Shown: positions 1-12,331 of the stretch, piece after piece
Position numbering within the stretch: the first letter of the stretch is position 1
Layout: the number at the start of each line of letters is the position of its first letter
Source: Vespula vulgaris
Lineage: Eukaryota; Arthropoda; Insecta; Hymenoptera; Vespidae
DNA: 64,000 bases
Assembly: GCF_905475345.1 (NCBI RefSeq)
Contig: NC_066587.1
Span: 7,339,070-7,403,069 of the forward strand
Direction: 5' to 3'
Notes under the pieces: generated by a model
The model's database searches: none
Told to the model about the DNA's origin: nothing
The model's input: only the letters and a program-made list of their open reading frames with translations
Made by a program: the position numbers and the translations under genes

Positions 1-2150
1 GCGTGGAAGAAAAAGAGAGTTTCGTTTTTAAAAGAGAGAAAGAAAGACTTCGGTGAATTCTTTCCCGTGATATTCTTCTCTCGGATTTTTCTAGGAAATA
101 TTGATTGTTTGGTAAAACAATAGTAGGTTAATAAGGGAATATGCTGAGGGTGATGGTAACGTTACCGATGACAAGTAATAAGAACGAGAGAAGATGGATA
201 AAATTGAAGTTTTTATTTAAGTCCGTTTTTTATGTATTCCCAAGTAAACTTCTAGCGAGAATTTTTCTCTTTGTTTTTTTCTTTCTTCTTTTTTTTTTCT
301 TTATATTTCTTTCTTTCTTTTTTTGCTTTTTTCTTTTCCTTCTCCATCTTTTTTTGTTTCATTGGCAGATTTTTCCCATACTAGTTCGACGTCTATTATA
401 TGTTACGTTTTTATCGACGCCATCTTTCACTGTCACTTATAATGAGTCTTGTTACTGGATCGTTTTCTCGTATGAGCATTAAAAAAGAACGGTCTAATAG
501 GCTTCGTTTTCGTTCCTTTCGTTTTTTTTCTTTTTTGTTTTATCTCTGTGTATTCTTTTTTCTTTATTCTTTCGTCAATAAACGAGAGAAGGTAGCTTCA
601 CACGATCAGCTTTTTCCTATCTCTTCTGAGAAATACAAGTATCACGTACGCAATTCTATATATTTCTACATATATATATATAAAATATATATATAGAAAA
701 TATATATACACATACACACACACACACGTTTCCTTCTAATATCCGGGGAAAAGCGCACGGAAGTGGCAATAAAATGATTTCAACTCGCACACAGAAACAC
801 AGACGAAATTTTTCATTTCACGAAGTAGCAAGTACTCTCGTTCGGCGTACCTTTCGTCGATTTCGCGCACGTTGTCGATCTCGTTCGAAGTACGAAGTAG
901 AAGTACAATCAAATTTCGTTTCGGACGTTCTCGAGAGTGAGTCTGGAAGGAAGTTGAGGTGCTCGTTAGCTGCGATTTTCCGTAAAATTTCATCGGACGT
1001 TCTCATTATTTGTCAATCAAGTATCTGACAACGAAGCAGAGAGCAAAAGAGAGAAAGAGAGAACGTATTTCAAAAATTAATAACAAACTATTAACATTAA
1101 CGACCAATTATTGTAAATTTACCGTGCGAGAATATGAAAATTTAATTGAAAATATTGATCTTAAAGTTCAACATTAAAGATACGAATCATCGATTAGAAC
1201 GAACGATTATTAAAAGATGGTAGAAACGTTTGTAATATTTTCTCAACATTTACCTTCGTGTTGTAACATCGTATAATAAAGGAACATCGCGTGAAATCTG
1301 CTTAACGCCACGACGCTTCCGTACTTGCTTAATCGCTCCGTGAAATCAGATTTCTTGCGTTATGAATTTTTCCTAAAAATTGTGACTTTCCTTTCTCTCT
1401 CTCTCTCTCTCTCTCGTTTTACGCGAGAACGAATAAAGAAAGTAGGTAAATGGATACATATATTTATTCCAAGGTAAGAACACGTCACAAGGTAACGTCA
1501 GAAACTGCACAAATTACACAATTGTTTTTTTCCTTCGTTCTCACGAATTTTCTCGGTCGTGATCGGTGATCTTTATACTTGAGTTGTGTTCTTGCTTCTT
1601 TTCTTCTCTCTCTCTCTCTCTTTTTTTTTTTTATTATTATTATTTTCATTTTCTTTCTCCCTTTCATTTTTGTTTGTTTTCTCGAGGTAACGTCGGAGAA
1701 GAAAGATGAGCAAAATGAAATACTAACGGAAGTAGTAGGAGTATTCTCGGTATGGCGTCCCGCGAGAATTACATTTACCAGGAACTAAACAGAGGCTTTA
1801 ACTTTTTTCGCTTTCGTGTACGCTTGTGAAATAACGTTTTCGCCATGGACGCAAATGTATCGCTGACAACCTCGACGTTGACATAGGGTTTACGATACTC
1901 GATACGGGCTATTTATATCTGACCGTCAAATGTTTCGACGACGTATATAAACTCTATGTATCTTTAAAAACGCAATATATATAACTATATATCATCTTTC
2001 GAATAGGTATAGTTTAATGATAATCGTAATCGTTTTTAAGTAAAGTCAACGTGTATATGAATCTGTATTACTCGAAGAAGTTTCGACAAATGTGTTTGAA
2101 AATACATTGAAATATGTTAAAAGAATTTTTCATCTTGGAAGTAAAGGAAG
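1..2150. other. Non-coding block, no gene recognised
   Basis: The first 700 bases are T-rich with short TA and CA runs near 660-730. Positions 740-1030 are more balanced in base use and CpG-rich, but all frames there are short and mutually overlapping. A (CT)n run lies near 1395-1415 and a T-rich tract near 1600-1680. An inverted pair of 8-mers (GAAATCTG near 1289 and CAGATTTC near 1346) is within chance expectation. I see no gene, tRNA or promoter I can support. Confidence 0.5.
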
Positions 2151-2155
<5 letters not shown>

Positions 2156-2189
<34 letters not shown>

Positions 2190-2269
2190 ATACAAAGAAA
2201 AAGAAAGAAAAAGAAGAAGGAGAAGAAGAAGAAGAAGAAAAAATAGAAAGGAACAAGACCAACCACAAC

Positions 2270-2316
<47 letters not shown>
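2156..2316. repeat. Compound purine microsatellite: (GA)n, (GAA)n, then (GCAA)n
   Basis: A GA run at about 2156-2185 passes into GAA/GGA triplets and then an uninterrupted (GCAA)n array at 2271-2316, about 11 copies. The same tetranucleotide appears in opposite orientation at 27772-27792. Frames reading ASKQASKQ or LACLLACL across it are repeat artefacts. Confidence 0.9.
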
Positions 2317-2319
2317 TAG

Positions 2320-2637
2320 GTGAAAGTTTTTAAAAGAATTATTAATAACGTTGTCCGCATTTTCGTTTTAAAGTTCCAAATGAGATATATGTCTGCGAGC
2401 GGGAAGAATGAAACTTAACTAATCGAAACAATGTTTTTTCCGTTCGAGTCGATTAAACGTTAGCAACAAGAAACGTTAAACTTTCTACGTATATACATAC
2501 ACACACACACATATATATAAATATACCTGTATATTAATCTATAGATTTATCTATTTATTTATACACGAGTTTTACCATGTAATGAACTAAATTTCTTGGA
2601 AATCGATTTTGATCCGTTAAGTTGATTTAAAAGAGAC

Positions 2638-2671
<34 letters not shown>

Positions 2672-2750
2672 AGTAAGGAGAATTAGGATGAGAATTTACG
2701 GTGAAGATGGTAATTCTCGATTTGCAGGTTCGGTGCAGTTAGAGAGAGAA

Positions 2751-2782
<32 letters not shown>

Positions 2783-2935
2783 TGGTACAGTCGATTTCCT
2801 GGACCAATAATTCACCAAGCCATGCTTCTCGAGCGAGCTTAAGCCTCCGCGAACGTATTCCGTTGGTCGAACTTTCCAACGATATGTCACAATAAATGGA
2901 GTAACTTCTTCCCTTCTGTTCGCGAAGAAGCTAGT

Positions 2936-2970
<35 letters not shown>

Positions 2971-4131
2971 CATACAAACACATACAAACACACACACGTA
3001 CGCACATATATATATATATATATACGCCCACGAGCATTATTCGTCCCTTATCTTCTCTAGCACGGTAATAACGCGAGAGAAGATCGTCACGTGCCGTTTT
3101 CGCTAACGGCTGAAAGTAACTGGTTTCCCTTAGCTCCATTCTTCCATCCTCTGCCCTTTTCTCTCAACCCTTCGTCCTCCTTAAGAAAATTATTCCTCGC
3201 GGCTGGAACGATTAGTCACAGTCGAAAACTTGCCGTTGAACTTCGACTTATCTTTGCTCGATGAGAATACGATTGTTTCTATCGGGAACTCTCCTTCGTT
3301 CGAGCGAAGCTTAGATTTCGTGAAAAAAAAAAGAGAGAGAGAGAGAGGGGGAAGAGGAAAATAGAAAGGAGAAAAAGAAACAAGGAAAGAGAAAAGAAAG
3401 TATAGAAAAGGAATGGGAAAGTTTTATGATGCATCGCTTTGGGGAAAGTTAGATAAATCAAATGAAAAAAGAGAAGGAGAAGAAGAGGAAGAAAAACAAT
3501 GTCGTCCGGTTTTTTCTTTTTCTCTATCTTTTCTTTTCTTTTTTTTTTGTTTTTGTTTTTGTTTTCTTTTTTTTTCGAGGTAAATGACGATTTAAATAAT
3601 CGTATAAAAAGAAGTGAAAAGGAAAAATATGTATCGTTCGACTTCGCTTAACGCGTAATCTTTGTTTATAGGATTTAAACGAAATTGTTTTGTTTTATTT
3701 CGTTGTATATAAAATAAATTGAATAGAGAGGAAAGAGTAAACGAAATATCCATGGAAGATATTCGATTGATTAATTATTTACAAGCACGCGTCTAAAGTC
3801 TATAAGAAATAAAAGGAATTACCACGATTTCAAGCGTAGCTGTGAAAGTGTAATAACGAATCCTAAGCCGGCAACGTAAACACAAAACAAATATCAGACC
3901 ACTCAACCTCGAGACGAACTCACACTAGTTACGATGCTTCAGTCGCTTGTGTTGTTTCGTCCAGAGAACATCGAGTCTGTCGAAACTCGCTTTCCAATTT
4001 TTTACTCTATCGAATCTCTTGTTAAGAATTCATTGGTTAAAATTATTAATATATAGCTTGTTAATTGCGATATATTATTATAATGTAAATATAAATATAT
4101 AAACTATTCTAACTAGAAATTTATTTACAAG

Positions 4132-4180
<49 letters not shown>

Positions 4181-4800
4181 GATAAATATTTATTACGCGT
4201 AGATAAATCTAAATTAATACGAACGTAATTTATATAATTTATAATAAAGAAATAAAGAAAAACATAAATTAACTATTTATAAATATAAATTACAAATCCA
4301 TTAAAAATATATATATATATATAGTGATATCGTTCAAATAATATCTTCGTAATAAGACTTCCGATATTATTTGCGTTATATATAATTATATTTTAATAAC
4401 ATCGTAAACGACGACAGAAATCTATACTATCGAATATAACAAATTTATACGTAAGTATTTAGCTTCGTTCAACATTTATTACGATTTTAAACTCGTTTAT
4501 ATCGCTATCTTTCGTAAATGAAAACATATTTCTTCGATGCGTGTTCGTCCTATTAATTTCTTTTTGCTTCCGAAAAAAGGAAAAACAAACAAAGAAAAAG
4601 AAGAAAAGGAAGATTTGCGTGAACGCATGTGGATAGAATGGGGAGACGTGCGCAGACGGATAAAAGAAGTTTCTATCTGCTATACTATCGAAGGAAATAC
4701 TTTATAAACCCTTTGGAAAGCTCGTGTCACAACGGTGATTGCACGTAAAGAAGGAATTCGTAGTCGAAGTTTGTGTGTGAGTGCAACATAAGTACGTATA
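2320..4800. other. Non-coding block with short GA, CT, CA and TA repeats
   Basis: GA runs lie at about 2637-2670 and 2741-2780, (CT)n at about 2938-2966 followed by CA and TA runs to 3023, and a (TA)n run at about 4134-4167 running into (TG)n. Between them, 3060-3260 and 3830-4020 are less repetitive and CpG-rich. A CACGTG E-box lies near 3090 and an arthropod-type initiator TCAGTC near 3939, with no convincing downstream element. No open frame rises above repeat translation. Confidence 0.5.
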
Positions 4801-4808
4801 TCTCTGTA

Positions 4809-4813
<5 letters not shown>

Positions 4814-4842
<29 letters not shown>

Positions 4843-4904
4843 CATACATACATACATACATACATACATACATACATACATACATACATACATACATACA
4901 TACA

Positions 4905-4938
<34 letters not shown>

Positions 4939-4952
4939 CATACATACATACA

Positions 4953-4986
<34 letters not shown>

Positions 4987-4992
4987 CATACA

Positions 4993-5024
<32 letters not shown>
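4814..5024. repeat. Long (CATA)n tetranucleotide array
   Basis: About 211 bases of CATA repeats, the largest microsatellite of the window. It is interrupted by TATATA variants at about 4933 and 4981, with a third variant at its 3' border (5021). These are spaced 48 and 40 bases apart, which suggests that blocks of the array were themselves duplicated. It is followed by shorter TA runs to 5152. The MYVCMYVC and IHTYIHTY frames across it are artefacts in both directions. Confidence 0.95.
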
Positions 5025-5025
<1 letters not shown>

Positions 5026-5113
5026 GCAACGTACATATGCATACATACGTACATATATATATATACACATATATATAAACACAGCGTACATATACACACA
5101 TATATATACATAC

Positions 5114-5116
<3 letters not shown>

Positions 5117-5152
<36 letters not shown>
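5117..5152. repeat. (TA)n microsatellite
   Basis: Uninterrupted alternating A and T, about 36 bases. Confidence 0.85.
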
Positions 5153-5154
<2 letters not shown>

Positions 5155-5159
5155 TGTGT

Positions 5160-5485
5160 GTATGCATGTATAAGTATGTCTCGAAAGCCACGTTCGTTTC
5201 CTTTTCTACTCGGAACACTTTCTCAATAGAATAGAGGCTAGTATAATATAAATGTATATAACTTGGAGTGTATTCCACTGTGTGTGCGTGCGGATGTTAG
5301 TGTATATATGTGTATTGCCCGGAGACGAGCGTCCGTCCTCGAAGGATGAAAATTAATTTCCGTCGGCGTCGTTGTCGTCGTGCTCGTCGGAGCTTTCCTA
5401 TTCGCATTCTTAACCATCTTTCCGCTCGAAAGCAATTCGACGTGCTGCAATATCGTACACGGTAGGGGGTGATGAAAAGGATAGA

Positions 5486-5528
<43 letters not shown>

Positions 5529-5881
5529 AGAGAGAAATAGAAGGGGAGGAGATAGTACTAGCTGTGTATGAAGGAAGCAGAAGGGCGTGCTAGGAGATCG
5601 TAAAAAGAAGCGATGTCTGTAGGTTCATTTCGAGCTAGAGTAAAAGTGGTGCCAGTGAAAAGGAATGATAGAAAGGAGTAGTGTATATATGTGTGTTAAA
5701 GAAAGATAGAGAAAGAGAAAGAAAGATAAAGAAAGAGAGAGAGAGAGATAGATAGATAGATAGGTAGATAGATAGATAGATAGATAGATCGAAGGAAAAG
5801 AAAAGGAGGAAAGGAAAGAGTGAGAGAGAATTTAGCCCGTAGGGAATTTGTTCGACCTGAAGTTAAGGCCATTCTTGAGAC

Positions 5882-5927
<46 letters not shown>

Positions 5928-6162
5928 AAGGAATAGAAGAAGAAGAAGAAGAAGAAGAAGAAGGAATAGAAGAAGAAGAAAAGGTGAAGAGAATTGAGAA
6001 GAAAGAGTCGACATTTTATTGCCGAGTATAGTACCTAAGTACTACGATGAGGGACGCGGAATGGAAGCGACGATTTAACGTTTAAACGATCGTTTAATAC
6101 GGCTTACTTGACTACGATTTAGGCCGTAAAAGATCGAGTGATAGAGAAAGAGAGAAGGAGAA

Positions 6163-6193
<31 letters not shown>

Positions 6194-6264
6194 GCTTACG
6201 TTTGTCCTTAAAAAGGTATAATAATAGGGAGTGTATATACTACGCTAACAGCAGGAGAAGATCG
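5160..6264. other. Non-coding block with GA, GATA, CT and GAA repeats
   Basis: Contains (GA)n at about 5490-5524, (GATA)n at about 5747-5789 with one GGTA variant, (CT)n at about 5885-5923 and GAA triplets at about 5936-5980. Unique sequence between them has no open frame with an exon signature. Confidence 0.5.
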
Positions 6265-6288
6265 TACGAGACGAAGCTTCGTCTCGTA
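6265..6288. other. Perfect 24-bp palindrome
   Basis: The half-site TACGAGACGAAG is followed immediately by its exact reverse complement with no spacer. It is half G+C and not part of a simple repeat, unlike the TA palindromes elsewhere. It could act as a dyad binding site or fold as a hairpin in RNA, or it could be chance or a small inverted duplication. No function is assigned. Confidence 0.8.
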
Positions 6289-6534
6289 GAAACTCCGAAG
6301 ATTAATGAATTGAAATTTCTCAGTTAAGTTTCGCACCGGTGATATATTATGTTTTAAGAGCACCGAGACAGTTTACTTGTTCGAAAGACTCTTGGAGGGG
6401 TGGTAGAGGGACTGAGATCGTTAAGAGGAGGCCTCGTTTTATGATTTTCTGCTGAGAGATCTACGAATGGACGGACGACGAAAGTTCGGAAACTTTCGAA
6501 CACGAACTTTGATTTTGATTAACCGACAACTCTC

Positions 6535-6565
<31 letters not shown>

Positions 6566-6700
6566 TCTGTCTTTCCTGTCTCTATTTCTGTCTCTATTTC
6601 TGTCTCTATTGCTGTCTCTGTTTCTGTCTTCGTTTCTGTCTCTGTTTCTGTCTCTGTCTCTGTTTCTGTCTCCCTATTTCTGTCTCTCTCTCTCTCTCTC
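6535..6700. repeat. (CT)n grading into a 12-bp minisatellite
   Basis: A CT run at 6535-6563 leads into imperfect repeats of a 12-base unit, TCTGTCTCTATT and variants with TGTT for TATT, over about 6567-6690, then back to CT. The T/G alternation at one place in the unit gives a two-variant pattern along the array. Protein frames across it (SVSVSVSV or ETETETET) are artefacts. Confidence 0.8.
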
Positions 6701-7353
6701 TCTTTCGTAGACTCATTCATTCGCTCTGTCATTTATTACATTATTCGCTTTATTACCTACGCAACGTTAATTAAACGCACTCCTGACGTAGAAAACGGTG
6801 CGGTAGCTAGCCTGACGTTGTACGCTACTGTTTCACGTAATTGGCGTACGCATTAGAACGATGTTAATTAACATGCCGTAATTAGTCTACACTCCAGTCA
6901 TTATCTACCCGTTGACCCGTACTCGTTCAACCGGTCCTTGTATTTTCTTTTATTATTATGAAAATTAAAATGACTAAGTGGATATGCATTATGTATTATC
7001 GAAAAGAAAGAAAGAAAGATAGGAAAAATAAGACTTGACGAGTAGAATACTTGGATATATTAATGTCAGCCTCGACGTGATATATCATCCCTGTATCTTT
7101 GTCAAAATCCACACGCAGTTAAAAACTTCTCGTCTTGGTTGTCTTCATTATTCCACGATACGGTAGGAATTGTACATTTCTAAGAACTTCTTCAGAGAGA
7201 GAGAAGAGTGTCTTGGAAAAAACACAATCTTCATTTGTCTAGCGAGCTACGTTCCTTTCATTCTTGATACGTTTTTACGAAGTACATACTTTCCACGTGA
7301 GCAGAACTACCTAGCAGCTGGTCTTACTTTCTCTCTTTATTTCTTTCTTTCTT

Positions 7354-7396
<43 letters not shown>

Positions 7397-8376
7397 ATTT
7401 TATAGTAGGAGCATGCGTTCTTAAGATTTTTCTCACGTCTTATTCTATCTCGTCTTTATTTCGCCTTGCAAATTATGAATTCACTGACGAATGTGTGTAA
7501 TCGTCTCTACCAACGTACAAATCATCTTCCAAAGTAATATTAAAAAAAAAAGAACAAAGAAAAAGATGTATGTATGTATGTATGAGTGTGTGTAGAATTT
7601 TTTCTTTCATTATTTCTTCTTTTTCATCGGAAAATGATCATTACGTTACTACGATGTTCTTTCTCAATCAAGAGAAACAGAAACGGAGTTAATTGCTCCT
7701 AGCAATTAAACGCTTTGCCGAGAGTACGAAAAAAAAAAAAAAGAAAAAAGAATGAAATATTAAAGACTATCGAATATTCTTTTTTATATCTTTTTTTTTT
7801 TTTTCTTTTTTTTTCTTTCATGAAGATTCTCGAGAATAGCCAAAACTTGTCGGGTATCAGCGAACTCTCTTGGTAATTAAAGAAATCAATTTTAATAACT
7901 TGACGTGTCTATCGACTCTGGTAATGAACAGCTATCTAAACAATCAAACGAGTGCATTGAAAAAATATAAAAATAAAAAGAAGAAGTAGAAGAAGAAGAA
8001 GATAAATAATAAGAGATTTTGTTTGTTTGGAAGTATCGCCAAAAGAATAATAAAAACGCGACGAAAGTGGTTCAAGGGTTAACACCAGTCGTCGTTGTTC
8101 CACCCTTAGGTAAGGGTTGCCCGTAGTGTTTCTGGTTACCCACGGAATATATGCATGAGCCGCTCGACGTTCACCTCGAGAAAGTAAGAATACCAATTAG
8201 GCGAGCAAACACAGTGCGAGGTTACGAGAGGGAAGGTTGCAAAGACACATCAACAGGGGATTCCTCCGACTAGCTTCTTTGCTTCGGCACATTCGTGATC
8301 GTGATAGTGATAGTCAAACGTTTGGAATGGGTGAGTCGATCCGTGTACTTACACGACAAAGATTTAGTTAGAGAAA
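6701..8376. other. Non-coding block
   Basis: A stretch of mostly unique sequence (6730-7320) is followed by CTTT then (CT)n at about 7337-7394, poly-A and poly-T runs at 7730-7815, and short GAA runs. The unique sequence at 8050-8230 is CpG-rich. No gene recognised. Confidence 0.5.
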
Positions 8377-9680
8377 GAAATCTAAAGAAGTGTAGGGACT
8401 TAACGTTTTGAGAAACATTGTTTTGTTTTGTTTGTTCTTTCTTTTTATTAACGTTTTTACTCGACACTCGTAGAAAACTCTTTCGAAAGATTATCGTATG
8501 ATTATTTATATTTTCTTTTATTATGTTTTTTTATTATTTTATTTTTTATAAATTTATTTCAAGATTTATAAATATTTATAAATTTATATTTCTATATAGA
8601 CTATTTTTTTTTTTACTTCCTGTATATTCTATATATTATGTTTTGTATTTTTTATAAATCTAATTTTAGAAATCTAAAGAAGTGTAGGGGCTTAACGTTT
8701 TGAGAAACATTGTTTTGTTTTGTTTGTTCTTTCTTTTTATTAACGTTTTTACTCGACACTCGTAGAAAACTCTTTCGAAAGATTATCGTATGATTATTTA
8801 TATTTTCTTTTATTATGTTTTTTTATTATTTTATTTTTTATAAATTTATTTCAAGATTTATAAATATTTATAAATTTATATTTCTATATAGACTATTTTT
8901 TTTTTTACTTCCTGTATATTCTATATATTATGTTTTGTATTTTTTATAAATCTAATTTTAGAAATCTAAAGAAGTGTAGGGGCTTAACGTTTTGAGAAAC
9001 ATTGTTTTGTTTTGTTTGTTCTTTCTTTTTATTAACGTTTTTACTCGACACTCGTAGAAAACTCTTTCGAAAGATTATCGCATGATTATTTATATTTTCT
9101 TTTATTACATTTTTTATAAATTTATTTCAAGATTTATAAATATTTATAAATTTATATTTCTATATATTCTATTTTTTTTTTTCTTTACTTTCGGTTTATT
9201 CTATATATTGTGTTTTATATTTTTTATAAATCTAATTTTAGAAATCTAAAGTGTAGGGGCTTAACATTTTAAAAAACATTTTCTTTTTTTTCTTTCTTTT
9301 TATTAACGTTTTTATTCCACACACGTATAACACTCTTTCGAAAGATTATCGTATAATTATTTATATTTTCTTTTACTATATTGTTTTATTATTTTATTTT
9401 TTATAAATTTATTTCAAGATTTATAAATATTTATAAACTTATATTTCTATATAGACTATTTTTATTACTTTCTGTATATTCTATATATTGTGTTTTATAT
9501 GTTTTATAAATCTAATTATAGAAATCTAAAGAAATGTAGAAGGTTAACGTTTTGCGAAACATTTTTTTCTCTTTCTATTAACCTTTCTACTCGTATAAAA
9601 CTTGTTCGAAAGATTACCCTATGATTATTTACATATCTTCTTTATTATATTTTTTTTATTATACCTTTATCATATTATTT
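8377..9680. repeat. Tandem array of a 280-292-bp AT-rich unit
   Basis: Each unit starts GAAATCTAAAG. Starts are at 8377, 8669, 8961, 9241 and 9521, giving unit lengths of 292, 292, 280 and 280 and a partial, decayed fifth copy to about 9680. By eye, copies 1 and 2 differ at one base (GGGAC against GGGGC near 8396 and 8688). Copy 3 has lost a stretch of T/A-rich sequence and has several substitutions, copy 4 is more diverged, and copy 5 is hard to follow past its first half. Each unit carries the recognisable core TCGAAAGATTATCG and AT-rich inverted sequence (TTATAAATATTTATAA). There is no open frame. It is best called a short satellite or minisatellite array formed by unequal exchange, with the newest copies at the left end. 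Confidence 0.95.
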
Positions 9681-9689
9681 CCTCTTTCT

Positions 9690-10067
9690 CTTTGTTCTCC
9701 AAAAAATAGTTCCATTCTCGAAGCTTTGAATCCGGACAAAAATCGTTTAACAATTTCAATGTATAAAGAAAACGAGATTAGAAAATCGTCCGGAAAAGTT
9801 ATCGATAAGTGTGGGGTGATAAGTATAGGAGAGGTAGGTGAAGGGATATTTCGAAGTTGACGTGCTTCATCGATCTTAGCCAAGCGCCGGAATAATATAT
9901 AATGGGCAATAATGCCGGGGCAATGTATCAAGCCATCGGGATATTCTATCGACAAGCTGTCGCTGCCATTATGCCTTACATACAACCTACATACTGTATA
10001 TCGCGAGTGACTGCTAACTCCTACGCGTATCTCGTATAAGTAAATGTCACGAGTATGCGTAGAAATA

Positions 10068-10098
<31 letters not shown>

Positions 10099-10312
10099 GT
10101 GTGTGTGGTATATGTATATTCAAATAAAAGAAAAATAAAGAAGAAGATAAAAAAGGATAGAAAGAAAGAAAGAAAGAAAGAAAGAAATGGGAAGAAGGGG
10201 TAGGTATACGAATCCATCACCCTATGTATAAATCCATGCTCATCCTTCGTTCTACGTTGGAGATGGGAAACTCGAAAGCTATGTGAGTCAACGATAGAGT
10301 GAGAGAGATGGA

Positions 10313-10356
<44 letters not shown>

Positions 10357-10398
10357 AATCGAGAGAATAGAACGTAGAGAAGGTGAAATTTATATTCC
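9690..10398. other. Non-coding block with CATA and GAAA repeats
   Basis: Unique, moderately CpG-rich sequence at 9720-10060 is followed by (TATG)n/(TG)n at about 10073-10107, (GAAA)n at about 10158-10187 and GATA/GA runs at about 10317-10353. Frames of 79 codons (plus) and 154 codons (minus, 9659-10123) overlap here on opposite strands, with no recognisable domain. Confidence 0.45.
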
Positions 10399-10505
10399 AT
10401 GGTTGCCCGTAAAACCGGACGTTTATTATCGCACAAATCACGATCTGTTAGACAAAAGGGAGGGGATCTCTTTAATACCAACGAGAACAGGATGAACGTG
10501 CCGCG
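10399..10505 (+). CDS. Candidate short first coding exon (unrecognised)
   Basis: An ATG at 10399 opens 35 complete codons and runs straight into the consensus splice donor CG|GTGAGT at 10506. If unspliced, the TGA inside the donor ends the frame, which is the pattern expected of a coding exon followed by an intron. A second in-frame ATG at 10492 has a better context (A at -3). An in-frame TGA lies upstream at 10384. The peptide begins MVARKTGRLLSHKSRSVRQK, is basic and not low-complexity, and I do not recognise it. The donor would leave phase 2. Opposite-strand frames overlap it. A frame this short with a donor can arise by chance, so the call is weak. Confidence 0.15.
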
Positions 10506-10692
10506 GTGAGTATCAAACGGCGAAGGAATTTGGCTAAAATTTCATTTAGGGAAATTGCATAATAACCGAAGGAAGAACTCGAGCCAAAGACCGCACATAA
10601 CGATGTGGTATTATGATGTTGTACGTGTGGCTTCTTTATTTATATGGATGAGAAATCGTATACGATTTTATTATTATATATATATATATTAT

Positions 10693-10722
10693 ATAAATAA
10701 ACTATATATATAGTTTATTTAT
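10693..10722. repeat. Perfect 30-bp AT palindrome
   Basis: The half ATAAATAAACTATAT is followed directly by its reverse complement, inside TA-rich DNA. Cruciform extrusion is possible, but AT palindromes are common in such DNA. Confidence 0.8.
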
Positions 10723-12018
10723 TATCGAATATATAAATAACGCACTTAATTCAATCGATTTAAGAAAGAGAATTAACGATATGAAATAGGACATAATGCG
10801 ATGTTCTCAAATATATGATGTTAAATTTTCTAGAGAGAGAAAGAGAGAGGATAGCTTCCAACAGCTAATATTTGCAATCGTAAATTTTCGAAAAAATCTG
10901 ATAGGAATTTTTCCATTTTACATTGTAAAATTACGATCGCCGATAATCTTATGTTCTCGCTTCCATCGTCCCTAAAAAAAATTTTATCGATTTTCATGAC
11001 TGTAAAAATTCCAATGGGGGACGATAGAAAAAAGAAAAATAAAAAAAGAGAGAGAGAGAGAAAAGACACAGAAAAAATAAAATAGAAAGGAGTAGTAGGA
11101 GGGACTTTGCTTTTGAAAAAAGTTTTACGATTTTATTCGTAAAACGTATCGTAAGAAATTTTTATGTTCTCCGCAAACATACGATTTTATCTCGATAGGA
11201 ATTTTTTGAAGGTTCGATCGGGAGCCATCGAGCGATGCAAATCTTTCCGATCGTTGTAATGCAAAGTTATTATGCACGTTAGGTATAGTTACGAGGACGA
11301 GAAGAACCCACCTGCCGTAGAATTATCGTTCGAGACAGGAACGCAAAATTTTGTCGATCCTTCTACGTGTAGGGAACAAACTTGAATAAAGTATACTTTC
11401 GAATTTCGTGAGAGTTCGGAAAGGATATCGTAGTGGGAACAAACATAAAAATATTTTTCTATGTCGTGACATTGAGTAATAGTAGATGCATATATTTTGA
11501 AAAATTTCGAGATGTGTATTTATTTACAAATGGTCTCTCGTTATGTAGTAGTTTGTAATAATGTGTATATTATGTAAATAAATATATATGTCTGTATTTA
11601 TATATATATATCATTTTATATATATATATATATATTAGAACAGCTCTAGTTCGCTCGCAATTAACGATAATGAGAAAGCTCGTAATTAATCAACAAAGTT
11701 GAATATATAGAAGATCGTCGAAGATCAAGTTGAGAGCTTTGTCGTTCATCGTTAATAGGTATCTATGCATTTGTGAGAGTGATTCTGAATAAACGTGTAT
11801 AGTATATATCTATCGTGAAAGGGTAAAGGTCGACGTTTTAGCAGGCTCATATCGATTACTTGACCGCATCGTTCCGTTCGTTAATGCGTCTCACCTCTGG
11901 GGTATGAACTGTGGAAGTTGTTAATAGGATATCCGACGTCCTAATTACGCCTCAGAGTGTCAACAGAAGTCTCTCAGTATCTTGGCAATCAACACCTCGG
12001 GCAATTCGTTGAGGATTT

Positions 12019-12090
<72 letters not shown>

Positions 12091-12331
12091 TCACATATTT
12101 ATCCTTCAAGATTCGACTCCAACGCTTGTTGGCTCTCATCGATAAAGGATTCTAAAAATATCTCTTTCCATTTCTCGTAATTTCGTATAACATAAGAAAA
12201 AAAGAAAAAAGAGAATCTTCAGAGAGAAAAAAATCGACGAGAGAATACGTTAAATGTTTTATATACAAAGCGTTCCATTTTAATCTGTAAACGAATTTAT
12301 ATATCACGATACAACGAAATAAAATTAAATA
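10723..12331. other. Non-coding block with a long (CT)n run
   Basis: AT-rich unique sequence with short TA runs (11580-11635). CpG-rich unique sequence lies at 11820-12010. The main repeat is (CT)n at 12020-12086, about 67 bases without interruption. No open frame with exon features on the plus strand. On the minus strand a GAG|GTGAGA donor-like site near 11895 follows a short open frame but lacks a good acceptor. Confidence 0.5.

Noticed and set aside
4727..5278. 183-codon minus frame and similar frames across the CATA array
   Set aside because: Pure tetranucleotide repeat translation (MYVC, YIHT), open on both strands at once.
8377..9680. CRISPR-like array
   Set aside because: The units are 280-292 bp, directly abutting, without short repeats separated by unique spacers.
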